Notes under the pieces: model-generated | Database searches by the model: none | The model's input: the letters and a program-made list of their open reading frames with translations, nothing else | Told to the model about the DNA's origin: nothing | Made by a program: the position numbers and the translations under genes | Shown here: in pieces, positions 1 through 10,765 of the stretch | Layout of the letters: each line of letters opens with the position of its first letter | Numbering within the stretch: position 1 is the stretch's first letter | NCBI RefSeq assembly: GCF_027887165.1 | Contig: NC_077232.1 | Coordinates: forward strand, 13,789,255 to 13,853,254 | DNA: 64,000 bases | Reading direction: 5' to 3' | Origin: Monodelphis domestica | Taxonomy: Eukaryota; Chordata; Mammalia; Didelphimorphia; Didelphidae

Positions 1-271
1 GCCTTGTACTTTAGTTTGTTTGGAAATTTATGAATTCTATTAAGTTTTTACCACTTCTATGCCTAGAAGTGTCCTACAAATTGTAGGGCTCTTTTTGGTG
101 TATAGGACAATTTCACTGGATCAAAGAATCTCACCCTTAGGTGTTGCCATGAATGATGGATTAAAAAATAAAAATGACCATGATCTCAAAAATTGTGTCA
201 TTTACTATCATAGTAATGTTATTTATATTGAAGAGTATATTCACACAAAATTTAATTTCTGAATAATGTGA
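1..271. other. Anonymous AT-rich sequence
   Basis: No gene, splice-bounded exon or recognisable repeat is seen. The short open frames are of chance length and composition. Confidence 0.4.
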
Positions 272-764
272 ATGCTTTTTTTTGAACCTTTTGAGATCAG
301 GTTTAGGGAAAATTGTCTCATTTTCCTTATTAACATAAATCATTTTACTCTGCTTTCTATTCTTTCCTTTCCTACTCTTTCTCAATCCTTTGATGGTTTT
401 GAAATTTATGGAAGGGATATAATAGATCTGATTTTGCATTTGTCATTAGGAGGTTATAAAATGTCAGAGATAATGAAATGCCATTGTGCTCTCTTCTAGA
501 ATATCTCCAAATTGAGGTATATGAAATGAGCACCATTTCTTTTTCCTCCCCTGGGTTTTACCTGCACAGCAGGTGGAATGTTGCTGCTTGCCTTTTGCAG
601 ATTTTTTGAACACCCCCCATGAAGTAATTGACATGGAATCCAAATTGATTTCTTTGCATCTCATACATAGAGTCTCATTTTTTTTCATGGCATCTTTAAA
701 CAGGCTTTTCATCATATCTAGGAGATGGTCTCATGTATCTTTATCACCTGAAATCTTTTGGTTG

Positions 765-1225
765 CTTTAAAGCTAATATTGAATGCCACTTGGTAAAAGA
801 AGTTTAAGCTGAGCCTTCCAGTTACTGTTACCAAACCCCAGAAATTTCTTTGTATCTATTTTTGTGTTTCTATTTTCTATTATTATTGTGTGTGTACATG
901 TTTAATTTGTTTCTTAACAATCAAATTTAAGCCAGAAACAACCATTGACTTGCCCAGGGTCACACAACTGGTAAGTGTCTGAGGTCAGATTTGAACCTAG
1001 GATCTACTGTCTCTAGGCCTGGCTCTCAATGCACTGAGCCACCCAGCTGCCCCCCTTTAAAGCTAATCTTGAATGCCACTTGCTAAAAGAAGTTTTAGCT
1101 GAGTCTTCCAGCTACTGTTACAAAACCCCAGAACTTTCTTTGTATCTATTTTTGTGTTTCTATTTTCTATTATTATTGTGTGTGTATGTGTTCAAGTTGT
1201 TTCTCAACAATCAAATTTAAGCAAG
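765..1225 (+). repeat. Tandem duplication of about 170 bp around a SINE fragment
   Basis: The stretch 765-935 is repeated at 1055-1225 with an offset of 290 bases and few differences. A SINE fragment (945-1055) lies between the copies. A single copy of the same unit occurs in V2R intron 1 near 22440-22560, so the doubling is private to this duplicate. Confidence 0.7.
945..1055 (-). repeat. tRNA-derived CORE-SINE, 5' part
   Basis: On the minus strand the sequence starts with a GGGGGCAGCTGGGTGGCTCAG-like head carrying an A-box and continues through the B-box region (TTCAAAT) into the core (GTGTGACCCTGGGCAAGTCA type). This is the most common SINE of this window. The distal tail is missing. Confidence 0.75.
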
Positions 1226-1904
1226 ACATATCCATTTCTCTATTTTGATCCCTGGCAGTCAGAATAGTGATTGGCATATCAAAGGGGAGTTCTTGAAAAC
1301 ACATTTAGTGAATAAGAAAATGAAAAAAGAAGACACAAAATACCGTCTGAGTGCACTAAAACTTTTATATTATGTCATCTCAATCAGGTTCTCTCTGCTC
1401 CTAGTCAATGTGTGTAATGTTTCCTACTTGATTTTCTATTCTTCTTTCCACAACAGCTAATTCAAAACTTCACTTGCATTTGCAAACTCCCAATATCCCC
1501 TCATTCACTTCATTCTCAGCTGAAGATATTAATCTTAAACTTTACTGAGAAAACAGAAGTCAGGAGCTTTAACTGTACCTTCTCCCTCTTTGTTCAATCC
1601 AGTGGCTTCTGAAGAGATGGATCCAATCATTTGCCCAGTCATAACTTCTGCCAACCTACAAACTTTAAGACTTGTCCCTTCTTTCCCATCACTTAATAAC
1701 TACACTTTAAGCTCTGGTCAACTCTTCTATATGACTTTGAAAAGATTCTCAAATGACTCACCGTCATTATATATAAGAATTTGTGTGTATTTTTTTGGGG
1801 GGGGGGAATAGAACAGATTAATTGCTCTTTTATTCATTTAAATTTAGGGCAATCTCAATTTGACACCTGAAAAAATTGAGTTATGAGCTTGGCCATGGAA
1901 TGAA

Positions 1905-2460
1905 TTAAACTTGTGTGTCAAGATACCGTTGTACAGTGATCCAGGACAATTCTGAGGGACTTCTAAAAAAGAATTCTTTCTACCTCCAAAGAAAGAACTG
2001 TTGGAGTAAGAATGCAGATGAAAGCATATGATTTCCCACTTATTTATTTTGGTACATATTTTGGGGTTTTCATTTAATTAGATTATTCACTTATAAAATA
2101 TGAATAATGTGGAAATTTTTGCATGATAATTTATGTATAACCCAGATTGAATTACTTGTTAGCTCTGGTAGAGGGGAGTGAAGATGGGAGAGAAACAATA
2201 TGGATCCTATAACTTTGGAATACTTAGGTAGAAATTTGTTGTTAAAATTTAAAAAATTAAAAGAAAAGAATACAAAACAAAAGAAAACAAGACCAATAAG
2301 TAAGTGTATTTTACATGATAATACATGTATGGTACAGATCAAATTGCTTACCACCTCTGAATGGGAAGAGGGAAGGAGACTAGAATTCATAATGTTGGAA
2401 GATGTATGTTGAAAATTTTTATTATATGTAATTGAGAAAAATATATTTGAACAAAAAAGA
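1905..2460 (+). repeat. Marsupial retroelement 3' ends, two degraded units
   Basis: The 1920-2230 stretch resembles a widespread marsupial interspersed-repeat 3' end (a TGCAGATGAAAGCATATGAT-type block followed by a tail block about a further 150 bases on). A related tail block recurs at 2300-2460, giving two partial units in the same direction. No coding capacity remains. The exact family cannot be named by eye. Confidence 0.45.
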
Positions 2461-3912
2461 AAAAAATTAATATTAATCTTTAAAAATAAGAATTGGGCAC
2501 AAGTGAAGGTTAATGCCTTGAGAATTCAAGAAACAATAAAATAATGTCAAAAGAATGGAAAAATAGAAGAAAATATTTATTTGAAATTACTGCCATTGAA
2601 TACAAACCGGGAGGCATAAATTCAGAAATATTGACCTACCTGGAATCTGTTTTTGAAAAAATAATCTAGATATCATTTTTCATGATATTTTCCTGGGAGA
2701 GTGCCCTGATAGTCTCAAGTCAATAGGAAAAATAAAAACTGGACAAATTCACTAGTCATCATCTTAAAGTGATTCCCAAATGTAAACTCACTGATATGAC
2801 TACCAAATTCCATCCCTCTGAGGCCAAGTTGGAAATATATTATTCTGTAAAAAAAAAACAAAAACAAATCTAAATATCAAAGCTACATTTAAAACAGCAA
2901 CAACAACAACAACAACAACAACAACAAAAGACCATTATGTAGCATCTTCAATATGTGAGAGTCAGGTGTCCTGGAATATGATAGTGTGGAGGGCAAAGGA
3001 GCTAGACTCATTTACCCAGCAAATGAGTATAGTACTTCTGTGTCAAAAATGGGCATTCAATGAAATAACTACTTACAAACATTCCTGAAGAAAAGACAAA
3101 AGCTGAATAGAAAATTTGACTCTCAACTATAAGACTGAACAAAAGCATAAAAGATTAGTGGGAAGGAGAAATCATAAGGGATTCAATAAACTGCTTCCAT
3201 GGAAAAATGGTATTTGTGACATCTGAGAACTTTATTATCATTAGAGCAGTTAGACAGAGTATATATAGAGAGATGGTAAGAGTGTGAGTACAATATGAGG
3301 GAAAGAAGGGTGAAGGGACGAGTAGAATTGCGTAAATTACCTCACACAAAGAGGAGCATTAGAGTTTTTACATTGGAAGTGTGCAATTAGAAATCTGTTT
3401 CCCTAAAAACTACATTTCATTACGTACTTCCTGTAGACAGGGGATATTAGGCAGTCCAGTTGCTGGTCCCAGGCTCTTTACTTCCTTTTGGTTATTGTGG
3501 TGGTAAGCAGGCATTTTAAACAGGCTGATTAGCCATGGGTACATTTTAAAAAAGTTTGTTAGCTATTTGTTCTTTTACTTCTAATGATCATTAATACATA
3601 TCTTAAAAATAATATTTTATATTTAAGATTGATTTTAATTTTTACAGAAGACACTCTGGGAGAATTGGGAGGGGATTGTTTGAACCTTATTTTCATTAAA
3701 AATAGATCAAAGAGGAAAGAATATATTTATTCTGTTGAGTACAGAAATCTATTTTACAGGAAAACAGGAAGAGGAGATAGAAGAAGGGGGAGAATAAAAT
3801 GCAGGGCAATTTGGAGAATGCATTGGTCATTTTTGAAGATGAATAGGGAAAACATCTTAGTGTATGATACAGAGTATTCATAATGGTGAAATAAAAAATT
3901 CTCTAATAAAGT
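2461..3912. other. Gene-free stretch
   Basis: No coding exon is supported. It contains an A-rich run near 2850 and a CAA microsatellite at 2898-2928. The sequence around 2520-2850 has the look of an old retroelement but I cannot assign it. Confidence 0.4.
2898..2928 (+). repeat. (CAA)n microsatellite
   Basis: About ten uninterrupted CAA units. Confidence 0.9.
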
Positions 3913-4119
3913 CCTCATTTTTTAATCCTTTACCTTCTGTCTTGGAGTCAATACTGTGTATTGGCTCCAAGGCAGAAGAGTGGTAAGGGTTAGGCAATGG
4001 GGGTCAAGTGACTTGCCCAGGGTCACACAGCTGGGAAATGTCTGAGGCCAGATTTGAACCTAGGACCTCCCGTCTCTAGGCCTGGTTCTCAATCCACTGA
4101 GCTACACAGCTGCCCCCCC
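3913..4119 (-). repeat. CORE-SINE, near full length
   Basis: Minus-strand copy with the GGGGGGCAGCTG head at 4119 and the characteristic 3' part (TTGGAGCCAATACACAGTATTGACTCC type, near 3943-3975) followed by an A-rich tail. The short word CCTCATTT flanks both ends and may be the target duplication. Confidence 0.85.
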
Positions 4120-4139
4120 TCATTTATTGAATACACAGA

Positions 4140-4522
4140 GAATACAAATTATTCCCTAAGTGGTCAAATATATGAACAGAAAGTTTTCAGATGAAATAAT
4201 CAAAGTTATCTACAGTTATTTGAATAAATGCTCTAAATTGCTATTAATTAGATAAATACAAATTGAAATAACTCTGAGGTCACACCTCACATTTATCAAG
4301 GTGTCTAACTATTAAGACAGAAAAGGAATATGACTCAAGTTGGAGAGGTAGGGGGAAATTGAGAAACTAATGCAATTGTGGTGCAATTGAATACTAATTC
4401 AATGATTTGAGAGAGCAATTTGGAACTATGTCCTTATAGTTTCAAAATCACATATAACCTTTGAACCAGGAATACCATTACTAAGACTGTATTCTAAAAT
4501 CTTCAAAAAAGCAAAAGGATTT
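4140..4522 (+). repeat. Old L1 fragment, left part (ORF2 3' region)
   Basis: Plus-strand L1 sequence equivalent to the end of ORF2, including the region coding for the conserved segment near the C-terminal cysteine motif. It resumes at 10766 on the other side of the provirus, so the provirus interrupted it. Heavily mutated. Confidence 0.7.
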
Positions 4523-5016
4523 TGTAGTTGAGGCAGAACCGTAAGGGTTAAAGCCCTCCTCTTCTCCCTGCTTGGGATGCATAGCGAGAGTCGTGGGTTG
4601 AACTGTGTACAACCTGCCCAGCTGTGTGCTCAAGGTTGGAGTAACATCAGAGGGAGGACTGATACGGTTTGTGAGAAAGAAACTGTAAGGTTGGAGTAGC
4701 CAGCAGAGGACTGATAAGGGTTGTGAGAAATTGTGAGAGACTGTGGGAAAGTAGCTTGTTTGGAATCCTCTCGGTTCTTCTTTGTGCCTGGCAGGTAACG
4801 TCATGAATTCCTATGAATCTGCCCAATTATTGGTTCCTGCTGTTGCTGGGCGGTAACATCATATCTTCCTGTGTGTCTTAACCTATATATGCTTTGTGTG
4901 AAACCAATAAAGCTTTGTCGCTATGCATTTTCATATAGCGTCCATTCATTACTCTTCATTTCGTTACCCCAAGTGAGGTCACACAGGGCTGGCCGACCCT
5001 GGCGATGAGCCATACA
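4523..5016 (+). repeat. 5' LTR of the young provirus
   Basis: Starts TGTAGTTGAG and ends CATACA. It holds a TATA-like TATATAT at 4884-4890 and a poly(A) signal AATAAA at 4906-4911, so U3, R and U5 are in order. Same length as the copy at 10272-10765. Confidence 0.92.
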
Positions 5017-5020
5017 AAAA

Positions 5021-5038
5021 TGGTGTCCGGATTTAGGG
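5021..5038 (+). promoter_or_regulatory. Primer-binding site of the young provirus
   Basis: Four bases after the LTR end comes an 18-mer beginning TGGTGTCC, the position and TGG start expected of a tRNA-primed site (pairing to the tRNA CCA end). I cannot assign the tRNA with confidence. Confidence 0.6.
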
Positions 5039-5230
5039 ACAAAATGCCTCATAACCCTGATTCATTTGCTGGTCATAGGATGATGAAGAGTTAATGGCCT
5101 CTGCCGCGAGACTACAGCTCTGGTGGGCAGGGGATTGAACAGAGATAAGAGCGCGGCATTGGCGGGCCTCCTCTGTTCCCCAACTTTGTCTCCCTATTTC
5201 TTTCGCTTTTTAGTTTATCTTTTAGCAGTA

Positions 5231-5584
5231 ATGGGTAATTTAATTCCTGTCCTTTTAAAGGACAAAGATTGGCAAACAGTTCCAAGATCTCCTAGGAATG
5301 GGTTAACTCCCCTGTTAACACTATGGGGAGGATTGGAGAGGATAGGTTGTATCTCTCGAGAAAACGTTCATTATCCCTCTTTGATAATGTTCCAATCTTT
5401 CTTTCTCCCGACCTCTCGGAAAGCTCTAAGCTGTCCCCCGATAGCTCTAAACTGTCCCCTATTAGGGACCCTCTTCCCCCCGGTTCTTTTATTGGAACCC
5501 CCCTTCAATTCTCTTTGGAGAACCCCTGACGCTGTGTGCTGGTCATGCAAAGTTTTGATGCTACAGAGATCCCCTCAGTGGTGA
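5231..5584 (+). pseudogene. gag N-terminus (matrix) remnant
   Basis: An ATG at 5231 opens a frame beginning MGNLIPVL, with glycine at position 2 as for N-myristoylated retroviral matrix proteins, and it stays open to 5584. From about 5323 another frame is richer in Ser/Pro (repeated SSKLSP), suggesting a frameshift in the middle. No capsid major homology region or zinc knuckles follow, so gag is truncated. Gag would be the structural polyprotein of the virion; this piece cannot supply it. Placement right after the leader supports the call. Confidence 0.55.
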
Positions 5585-7400
5585 GTATATGAGATACTCT
5601 AAGGGTGAGAGGGAAATTATATTTTTTCTTTAGAATGGATCCTAAAACACTGATTTTTTTTCAAAGCATGCTTGTCACAATGTTGTGTGTTTCTGTTTAT
5701 TTTTGTCTTTGTCAAAGTCTCTTCTCTATGTATTTTTAAATTGGACACTCACAAAAAGAAAGAAAACAAAATGGGATAGTTGCAAGATTGAACTTGCCTG
5801 TCAAAAATCCTCAGTAGAGGACAAAAGCAAATACCTGTTCAATGATTTTTTCCTCTTTCTTCCTTTGGATGGGCCCCCAAAGGAGCGAAAAAGAGAAAAA
5901 TTCAGAGCAGGAAAAGGGAGATTTTTACTCCACAATTAGAGGCTATTTTTCATGTAAGATTAATGGTTTGATGTATGCAATTTGGGAGTATCGGTAATGA
6001 TTTTGATATGTTCTAAATTTAATTTTGTGTAACTATTTGTCATGTTAATAATGTTAACCAGATTTTATTGAGCACAACAAAACTCATGGTTAGAAGTTTA
6101 TTTTGTTAAATCTTGAGATGCATAATGGTGTCAGTGAATTTGAGAATTGTCTAAATGTGGCTGATAGCCAGACTGATACAGAGAGGAAATATTTTATTTT
6201 ATAAGGACAAAAATTGCACTGGCTACTTTACAGATGTAAAAGTCATCCAGAAAAGTTGTTATGTTGTTAAGAACTTATTATAGAAATTAAATTTGGGATT
6301 TTTTCAAATTAGATTTATTTTCATGCATGTGCTGTCATTAGTAACAAGAAATTATATGACACACAAGAAGTTTAAGTGATTAATCTGTTCATGGGATTTA
6401 ATAATATTAGTACTAGGAATTTGGTATTTTGCAAGAGAAAATTTCTAAATGTTGTCTTTGACTAAGGTTATATGAATTGCTTTTAAAATGTGTACAATGT
6501 ATAGGAAGGAATTTAAGGGTATATGATATGCAAACTACAGCCTTGAAATCAAAAAGGGCTTGTCATAAGGATTAAATACAATTCAGGATAGTACCTTTCC
6601 TCTACTTACAATAATGGTAAAGAGGAGAAGCCAGAAGAAATAAGAGTAATGGATAGAGATACTAATTGATACTGTGAATTCTAGTGTTAAATAGATACAA
6701 CAAATTATAAATTGGAATTTAATCAGGTATGTAGCAATATTTTAAGCTAATAGAAAACTAAACAGTAGGTTTTATTCTACTTTAGACAGAAATTTGAGAG
6801 GAGTGCATGTAGATGCTTTGTACTTCAGTTTGGTTAAACACTGAAACATCGCTAAAGGACTTAAAGTTATTTGGGAGTTGTGGAGTTCAAACTAAAATCC
6901 ACTGAGAGTAAATTATTATGAAAGAGGGTTGAGAAATTCAATATTTTAAATTATAGTAAGCTCACTTGTTAAAGAAGGATGAGACAAGGCTCTTAAGTAA
7001 TAAATCTAAACTGAGCCAAGCAGCCTTGGGATAAACTTTCTCAGAAGCTATTAACCCCTTCCTTGCACACAGGAAGGAGAAAGAAGTGCTTATAATTATT
7101 CTACACTGATACTTATGAACTGAAATAGGGACCTCAAAGAGTTAACAACTACTGTGTGATATAACTTAAGATGAGTATATTTTAATTGTAGAGACTGAGG
7201 TTTTAAAATGCTCAAACAAACAAAGTTTGCCAGCCTTGTCTGACCGAGTAGCTTATTTGAAGCTCTGGAATTTTAATGCAAACATTCCATGTCCAGAATA
7301 AGATTATTCAGCCAACAATATGTAGCTTCAGCCCTTCATTAAGACTACATTTTCCTGCTCTGCACATCATCCATTATTTAGATTATATTCTTATTGCAGC
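5585..7400 (+). other. Non-coding interior of the provirus
   Basis: AT-rich 1.8 kb without a supported gag, protease or dUTPase frame, where an intact element would carry them. It may be replaced or heavily decayed sequence. Since the LTRs are young, unusual decay here points to replacement before this insertion rather than decay in place (inference). Confidence 0.4.
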
Positions 7401-8270
7401 TAAAGATGAATCTCAAATAAGCAAGTGCTATAGTTAATTGGAAATTACCTTGCAAAAATACCATTTAGTCATTGCTCAAGAAAAGATTCAAAAAACAAGT
7501 CCCGTACTCTATTCAGGGGCTCAGTTATATGTAATAGCTGTTATGCCTCAAAAAAATAATTAAGAAAGGACTGCCTTAATACCTTAAATGATAATCAGAA
7601 ATTGTTAGGTAATATTCATTTCTTACTACAACTGAATTTCAACTGTTATTCAAAATACTGGGAGTTCTGATTTGAATTTCTCTGGAACTTTAACACCGGA
7701 GGCCTCTCTTGCTTTAGAGATAGTAGAAGACAAATTGAATCAGGCTCCATTTAACCACAATTAGCCTCAATTAGCCGTAGAAGTGATTATTTTTGCAACT
7801 TTCATGCTACCAACAGGTGCCTTAACTGAGAAACAAAAAGTCATTGAATGGTTCAATCTCAAAGCAAAATGGGAAAGGCATAGAACATGTGATCTCAGGT
7901 TTAGGATAGTATCTTCATGAAATCTGGGTACCCATTGCTAAAGATATAATACAGAAATATTTACAAAGTCATGATGAATGGTCTTTACTATTAGTGTACC
8001 TTATTGCTATTACCACCTACACTCCACAAGGCTTAGTTTCTTTTTTGTCACAACATCCTATTGTTTTTCCTCATATTCTAAGAGATCATCCGGTATCAGG
8101 ACCTAATGTTTTTGTTGATGTAAATGCTAATTACAAGGCAGGAGTATACAAGGAAAGTAGCTCACCTGTCATTTTTATCCTCCCTGAAACAGATAATGGA
8201 CCTGCTTATACTTCCAAACAATTTTTCCTTTTTTTGCCAACAAGGACAAACTATTGTGGAGCACAGTAAT
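7400..8270 (+). pseudogene. pol remnant: RT end, RNase H start and integrase core abutted
   Basis: Around 7670-7770 broken frames read like the RT thumb/connection (LTPEA...ALEIVEDKLNQA). The frame from 7994 reads PQGLVSFLSQHP, then an RNase H start (VFVDVNANYKAGVY, about 8106-8150), and only some 40 bases later the integrase core word TDNGPAYTS (about 8191-8220). In an intact pol those two motifs lie several hundred residues apart, so an internal deletion joins RNase H to integrase. No RT YxDD motif is present. Confidence 0.7.
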
Positions 8271-8310
8271 CAGATCTTAAAAAAAAAAAAAAAAACATTT
8301 CTTTTAAAAC

Positions 8311-8325
8311 AAAAAGGGGGAGACA
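8311..8325 (+). promoter_or_regulatory. Internal polypurine tract
   Basis: AAAAAGGGGGAGA is nearly the same as the polypurine tract directly before the 3' LTR at 10258-10270. It lies between pol and env, as a second plus-strand primer or a duplicated 3' tract would. Confidence 0.4.
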
Positions 8326-8577
8326 ACGCCCCACATCGATGATTGGCAATAGCTGTATATACTATAAATAATTTGATTTTTACTTCCAATAATATATCCA
8401 GAGCTGAAAAAAATTTTTTTCAGCATTTTCTTATGTACGAAATTCAGGCACCACTCCTGTGCTCCCTGAGCCAGAACAAAAATGTGGCATGTGGAAAGAT
8501 GATAATCAAACTTGGCAAGGACCACCCAGTGGTCCTGCAAAGCCGAGGTTCTGTTTGTGGCTCCACAGGTAAAGACA

Positions 8578-9600
8578 GAGTATGGCTCCCTCCCCGCTGA
8601 GTTCGAGAAATTGACCAAAAAGAGAAGAACAAGGGGAGGGCGCAAGAAGCCTCGCAAGGAGACTTGACAACGTCTCCATAAGATACTGACTCTTCTGCTT
8701 CTATTCCAGAATTTAAGTGCAGCTACTGGAATAAAGAGATGGGTTTTTTGGGAACAACCACCTTGGGTAGAGTATGTCAGAATGGGACACGCTTAACCGG
8801 AAGTCATCTTATATACAAAAACTAACTGATATTCCTGGCATTTACCATTTTGGGAGACAAGCTAAGGACAACCATCAGGCCAAAAATTTGTTTGTGCCTT
8901 TCAATTGGACTGGACTAGTTGAGGCACCCCCAGTGTGCCTCGAAAGAGACCATCTTGCATGCCTGCCCCTCAGATCTCTGCAAGCGCCTTATTATAGTCA
9001 TCCTGACCTGTCAGACTCTTTATGGATAGGACCTTATCGTGTAAACAATGGGGTAAAATAGGAAGGTTACGGCCAACTGCAATATCTAGGTTGGCTAGGG
9101 GAATCTTGTGATAGTACTTGGGGACAAGAAAGACCTATTTGTCCATATGTGATGAAATATGAACAAGGAGATACTGTTAATATGTTTCCGCCCTTGCTGT
9201 CATGAAAAGGGCATCATGTATTCATTGGAAAAATATGATTTGGGTGTATTGGTATAATGACAAAAGGTGTATTGGAAAGAAACTGGATTCTTATAAATTT
9301 CATGACTGTTTTATAGGAGGATGCAGCTCACCTTTGTGGGTGACGTCCCCAGAACTAATTGGGTACATTCTGCTAATTTCACACAGATTTTGACTGATTA
9401 TGGAAAAATAGTCCTGGCATTGGATAAAGTAAATATGTCTCATTAGGTTAATGTTACTTATAATGGAAAAACCAGTAAATAGAAGTGTTACATTAGACAC
9501 TCAAGCTAGACACTCAGGGGGATGGTATCACTCACCAGCAGATGGAGCAATGGAAAAATTATCTCAATTAATCAGCTTTAGAAAAAAAAAGATGTATTTC
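8578..9600 (+). pseudogene. env leader and surface subunit, broken
   Basis: The frame at 8578-8667 reads EYGSLPAEFEKLTKK and then a very basic segment (8617-8658, KKRRTRGGRKKPRK), ends at TGA 8665, and in the same frame continues with a leucine-rich signal-peptide-like stretch (LTLLLLFQNLSAATG) before WVFWEQPPW. Further surface-subunit frames (8774-9061) contain NWT-type glycosylation sites but are interrupted. A basic leader before the signal peptide is a feature of the Rec/Rem-type leaders of betaretroviruses. The surface subunit would bind a receptor; several stops make this copy non-functional. Confidence 0.6.
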
Positions 9601-9625
9601 TTGCATAGTTTTAGGTATTGTAGCC

Positions 9626-10276
9626 ATGATAGCTGCCATTACTGCTACAACTGTCAGTAGTGTTTCTATAGCACAAAGTGTAGCTAATGTTCATGTCCTG
9701 GAACATGATGCAGAATATTTACACGGGCTTGCACAGAATGTAACCAAAACTTTGCATATACAGCAAGATATCAATACAAGGGTTTTTTATGCTTTACAAC
9801 AAATATCTAAAGATGTATTGTTAGTAATTAATCAAGTAGAAATTGTAGCTATTATGGGTAAATTAAGGTGTGATTATCGTTATTCAGCTTTTTGTCTTCT
9901 TCCTGCTAAAGTCAACAAGTCTGATGCATTTGAAAAAATTAGAAATGATCAACAAGGTCTTTGGCTAAAAGGCAATATCTCTGAAAACATCCAACAATTG
10001 AACTGTATTATTGAAGAAATAGATAGTTCCTTAGCTGAGGATCTTTATCCTGAACATATTGCTGATTCTATACACAATTGGATTAAATCAGGCCAAAGTT
10101 GGCTGCCTCCTTTAGCTCAAATGAGTATAACCATATTGACTTTCATACTGTTTGTAGTTATCTTACTGGTCCTTCTTCCCTGTCTATTCCAGCTCCTTGT
10201 GTCCAGCATGGGTAGGATTGGACAAGTTCTGACCCAACACCGTGTACTGTTGCAAAACAAAAAGGGGGAATTGTAG
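9626..10276 (+). CDS. env transmembrane subunit, open frame
   Basis: 216 codons without a stop. Visible in order: an Ala/Thr/Ile-rich hydrophobic stretch near the N-terminus (IAAITATTVSSV) in the place of a fusion peptide and N-heptad; a CDYRYSAFC motif (two cysteines seven apart) in the loop; NIS and NKS-type glycosylation sites; a hydrophobic anchor (ILTFILFVVILLVLLP) and a short cytoplasmic tail. The TAG stop lies in the first bases of the 3' LTR. The upstream surface part is broken, so no complete env is made. Class II TM proteins such as that of HERV-K share this layout (family knowledge). Confidence 0.75.
   Translation: MIAAITATTVSSVSIAQSVANVHVLEHDAEYLHGLAQNVTKTLHIQQDINTRVFYALQQISKDVLLVINQVEIVAIMGKLRCDYRYSAFCLLPAKVNKSDAFEKIRNDQQGLWLKGNISENIQQLNCIIEEIDSSLAEDLYPEHIADSIHNWIKSGQSWLPPLAQMSITILTFILFVVILLVLLPCLFQLLVSSMGRIGQVLTQHRVLLQNKKGEL
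10256..10271 (+). promoter_or_regulatory. 3' polypurine tract
   Basis: ACAAAAAGGGGGAAT directly before the 3' LTR start; marks the plus-strand primer site. Confidence 0.8.
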
Positions 10277-10765
10277 TTGAGGCAGAACCGTAAGGGTTAA
10301 AGCCCTCCTCTTCTCCCTGCTTGGGATGCATAGCGAGAGTCATGGGTTGAACTGTGTACAACCTGCCCAGCTGTGTGCTCAAGGTTGGAGTAACATCAGA
10401 GGGAGGACTGATACGGTTTGTGAGAAAGAAACTGTAAGGTTGGAGTAGCCAGCAGAGGACTGATAAGGGTTGTGAGAAATTGTGAGAGACTGTGGGAAAG
10501 TAGCTTGTTTGGAATCCTCTCGGTTCTTCCTTGTGCCTGGCAGGTAACGTCATGAATTCCTATGGATCTGCCCAATTATTGGTTCCTGCTATTGCTGGGC
10601 GGTAACATCATATCTTCCTTTGTGTCTTAACCTATATATGCTTTGTGTGAAACCAATAAAGCTTTGTTGCTATGCATTTTCATATAGTGTCCATTCGTTA
10701 CTCTTCATTTCGTTACCCCAAGTGAGGTCACACAGGGCTGGCCAACCATGGCGGTGAGCCTTACA
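10272..10765 (+). repeat. 3' LTR of the young provirus
   Basis: Same length and sequence as 4523-5016 save about twelve substitutions. AATAAA at 10655-10660. Ends CTTACA, followed by the GGATTT target duplication. Confidence 0.92.

Larger units (their letters stand above)
272..1800 (+). pseudogene. Diverged duplicate of V2R intron 1
   Basis: Blocks here match, in the same order and orientation, blocks in intron 1 of the V2R gene at about 20630-23200. Examples are the stretch at 278-560 against 20635-20930, the stretch around 1085-1225 against 22440-22560, and the stretch at 1430-1700 against 22880-23190, including a shared segment reading as gatgaagagatgga-like sequence. The match stops about 200 bases before the place where exon 2 would start, and no exon 2 copy follows. 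This is non-coding and is best read as the truncated intron of a neighbouring V2R gene or pseudogene whose exon 1 would lie left of the window. Homology is by eye; divergence is substantial. Confidence 0.65.
4523..10765 (+). mobile_element. Young betaretrovirus-like (class II) provirus, internally deleted
   Basis: Two 494-bp LTRs in direct orientation bound a 5.3 kb interior. The host word GGATTT lies just before the 5' LTR (4517-4522) and just after the 3' LTR (10766-10771), a perfect 6-bp target duplication as usual for class II elements, and joining the flanks restores a continuous L1 sequence. The LTRs differ at roughly a dozen positions by eye (about 2.4%), implying a fairly recent insertion. 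Gag is reduced to an N-terminal piece, pol is mostly lost with RNase H abutting integrase, and env is broken in its surface part but open in its transmembrane part. It cannot be autonomous as it stands. Confidence 0.9.

Noticed and set aside
4481..4804. Minus-strand frame repeated at 10158-10553
   Set aside because: Antisense shadow of the two identical LTRs, not a duplicated gene.
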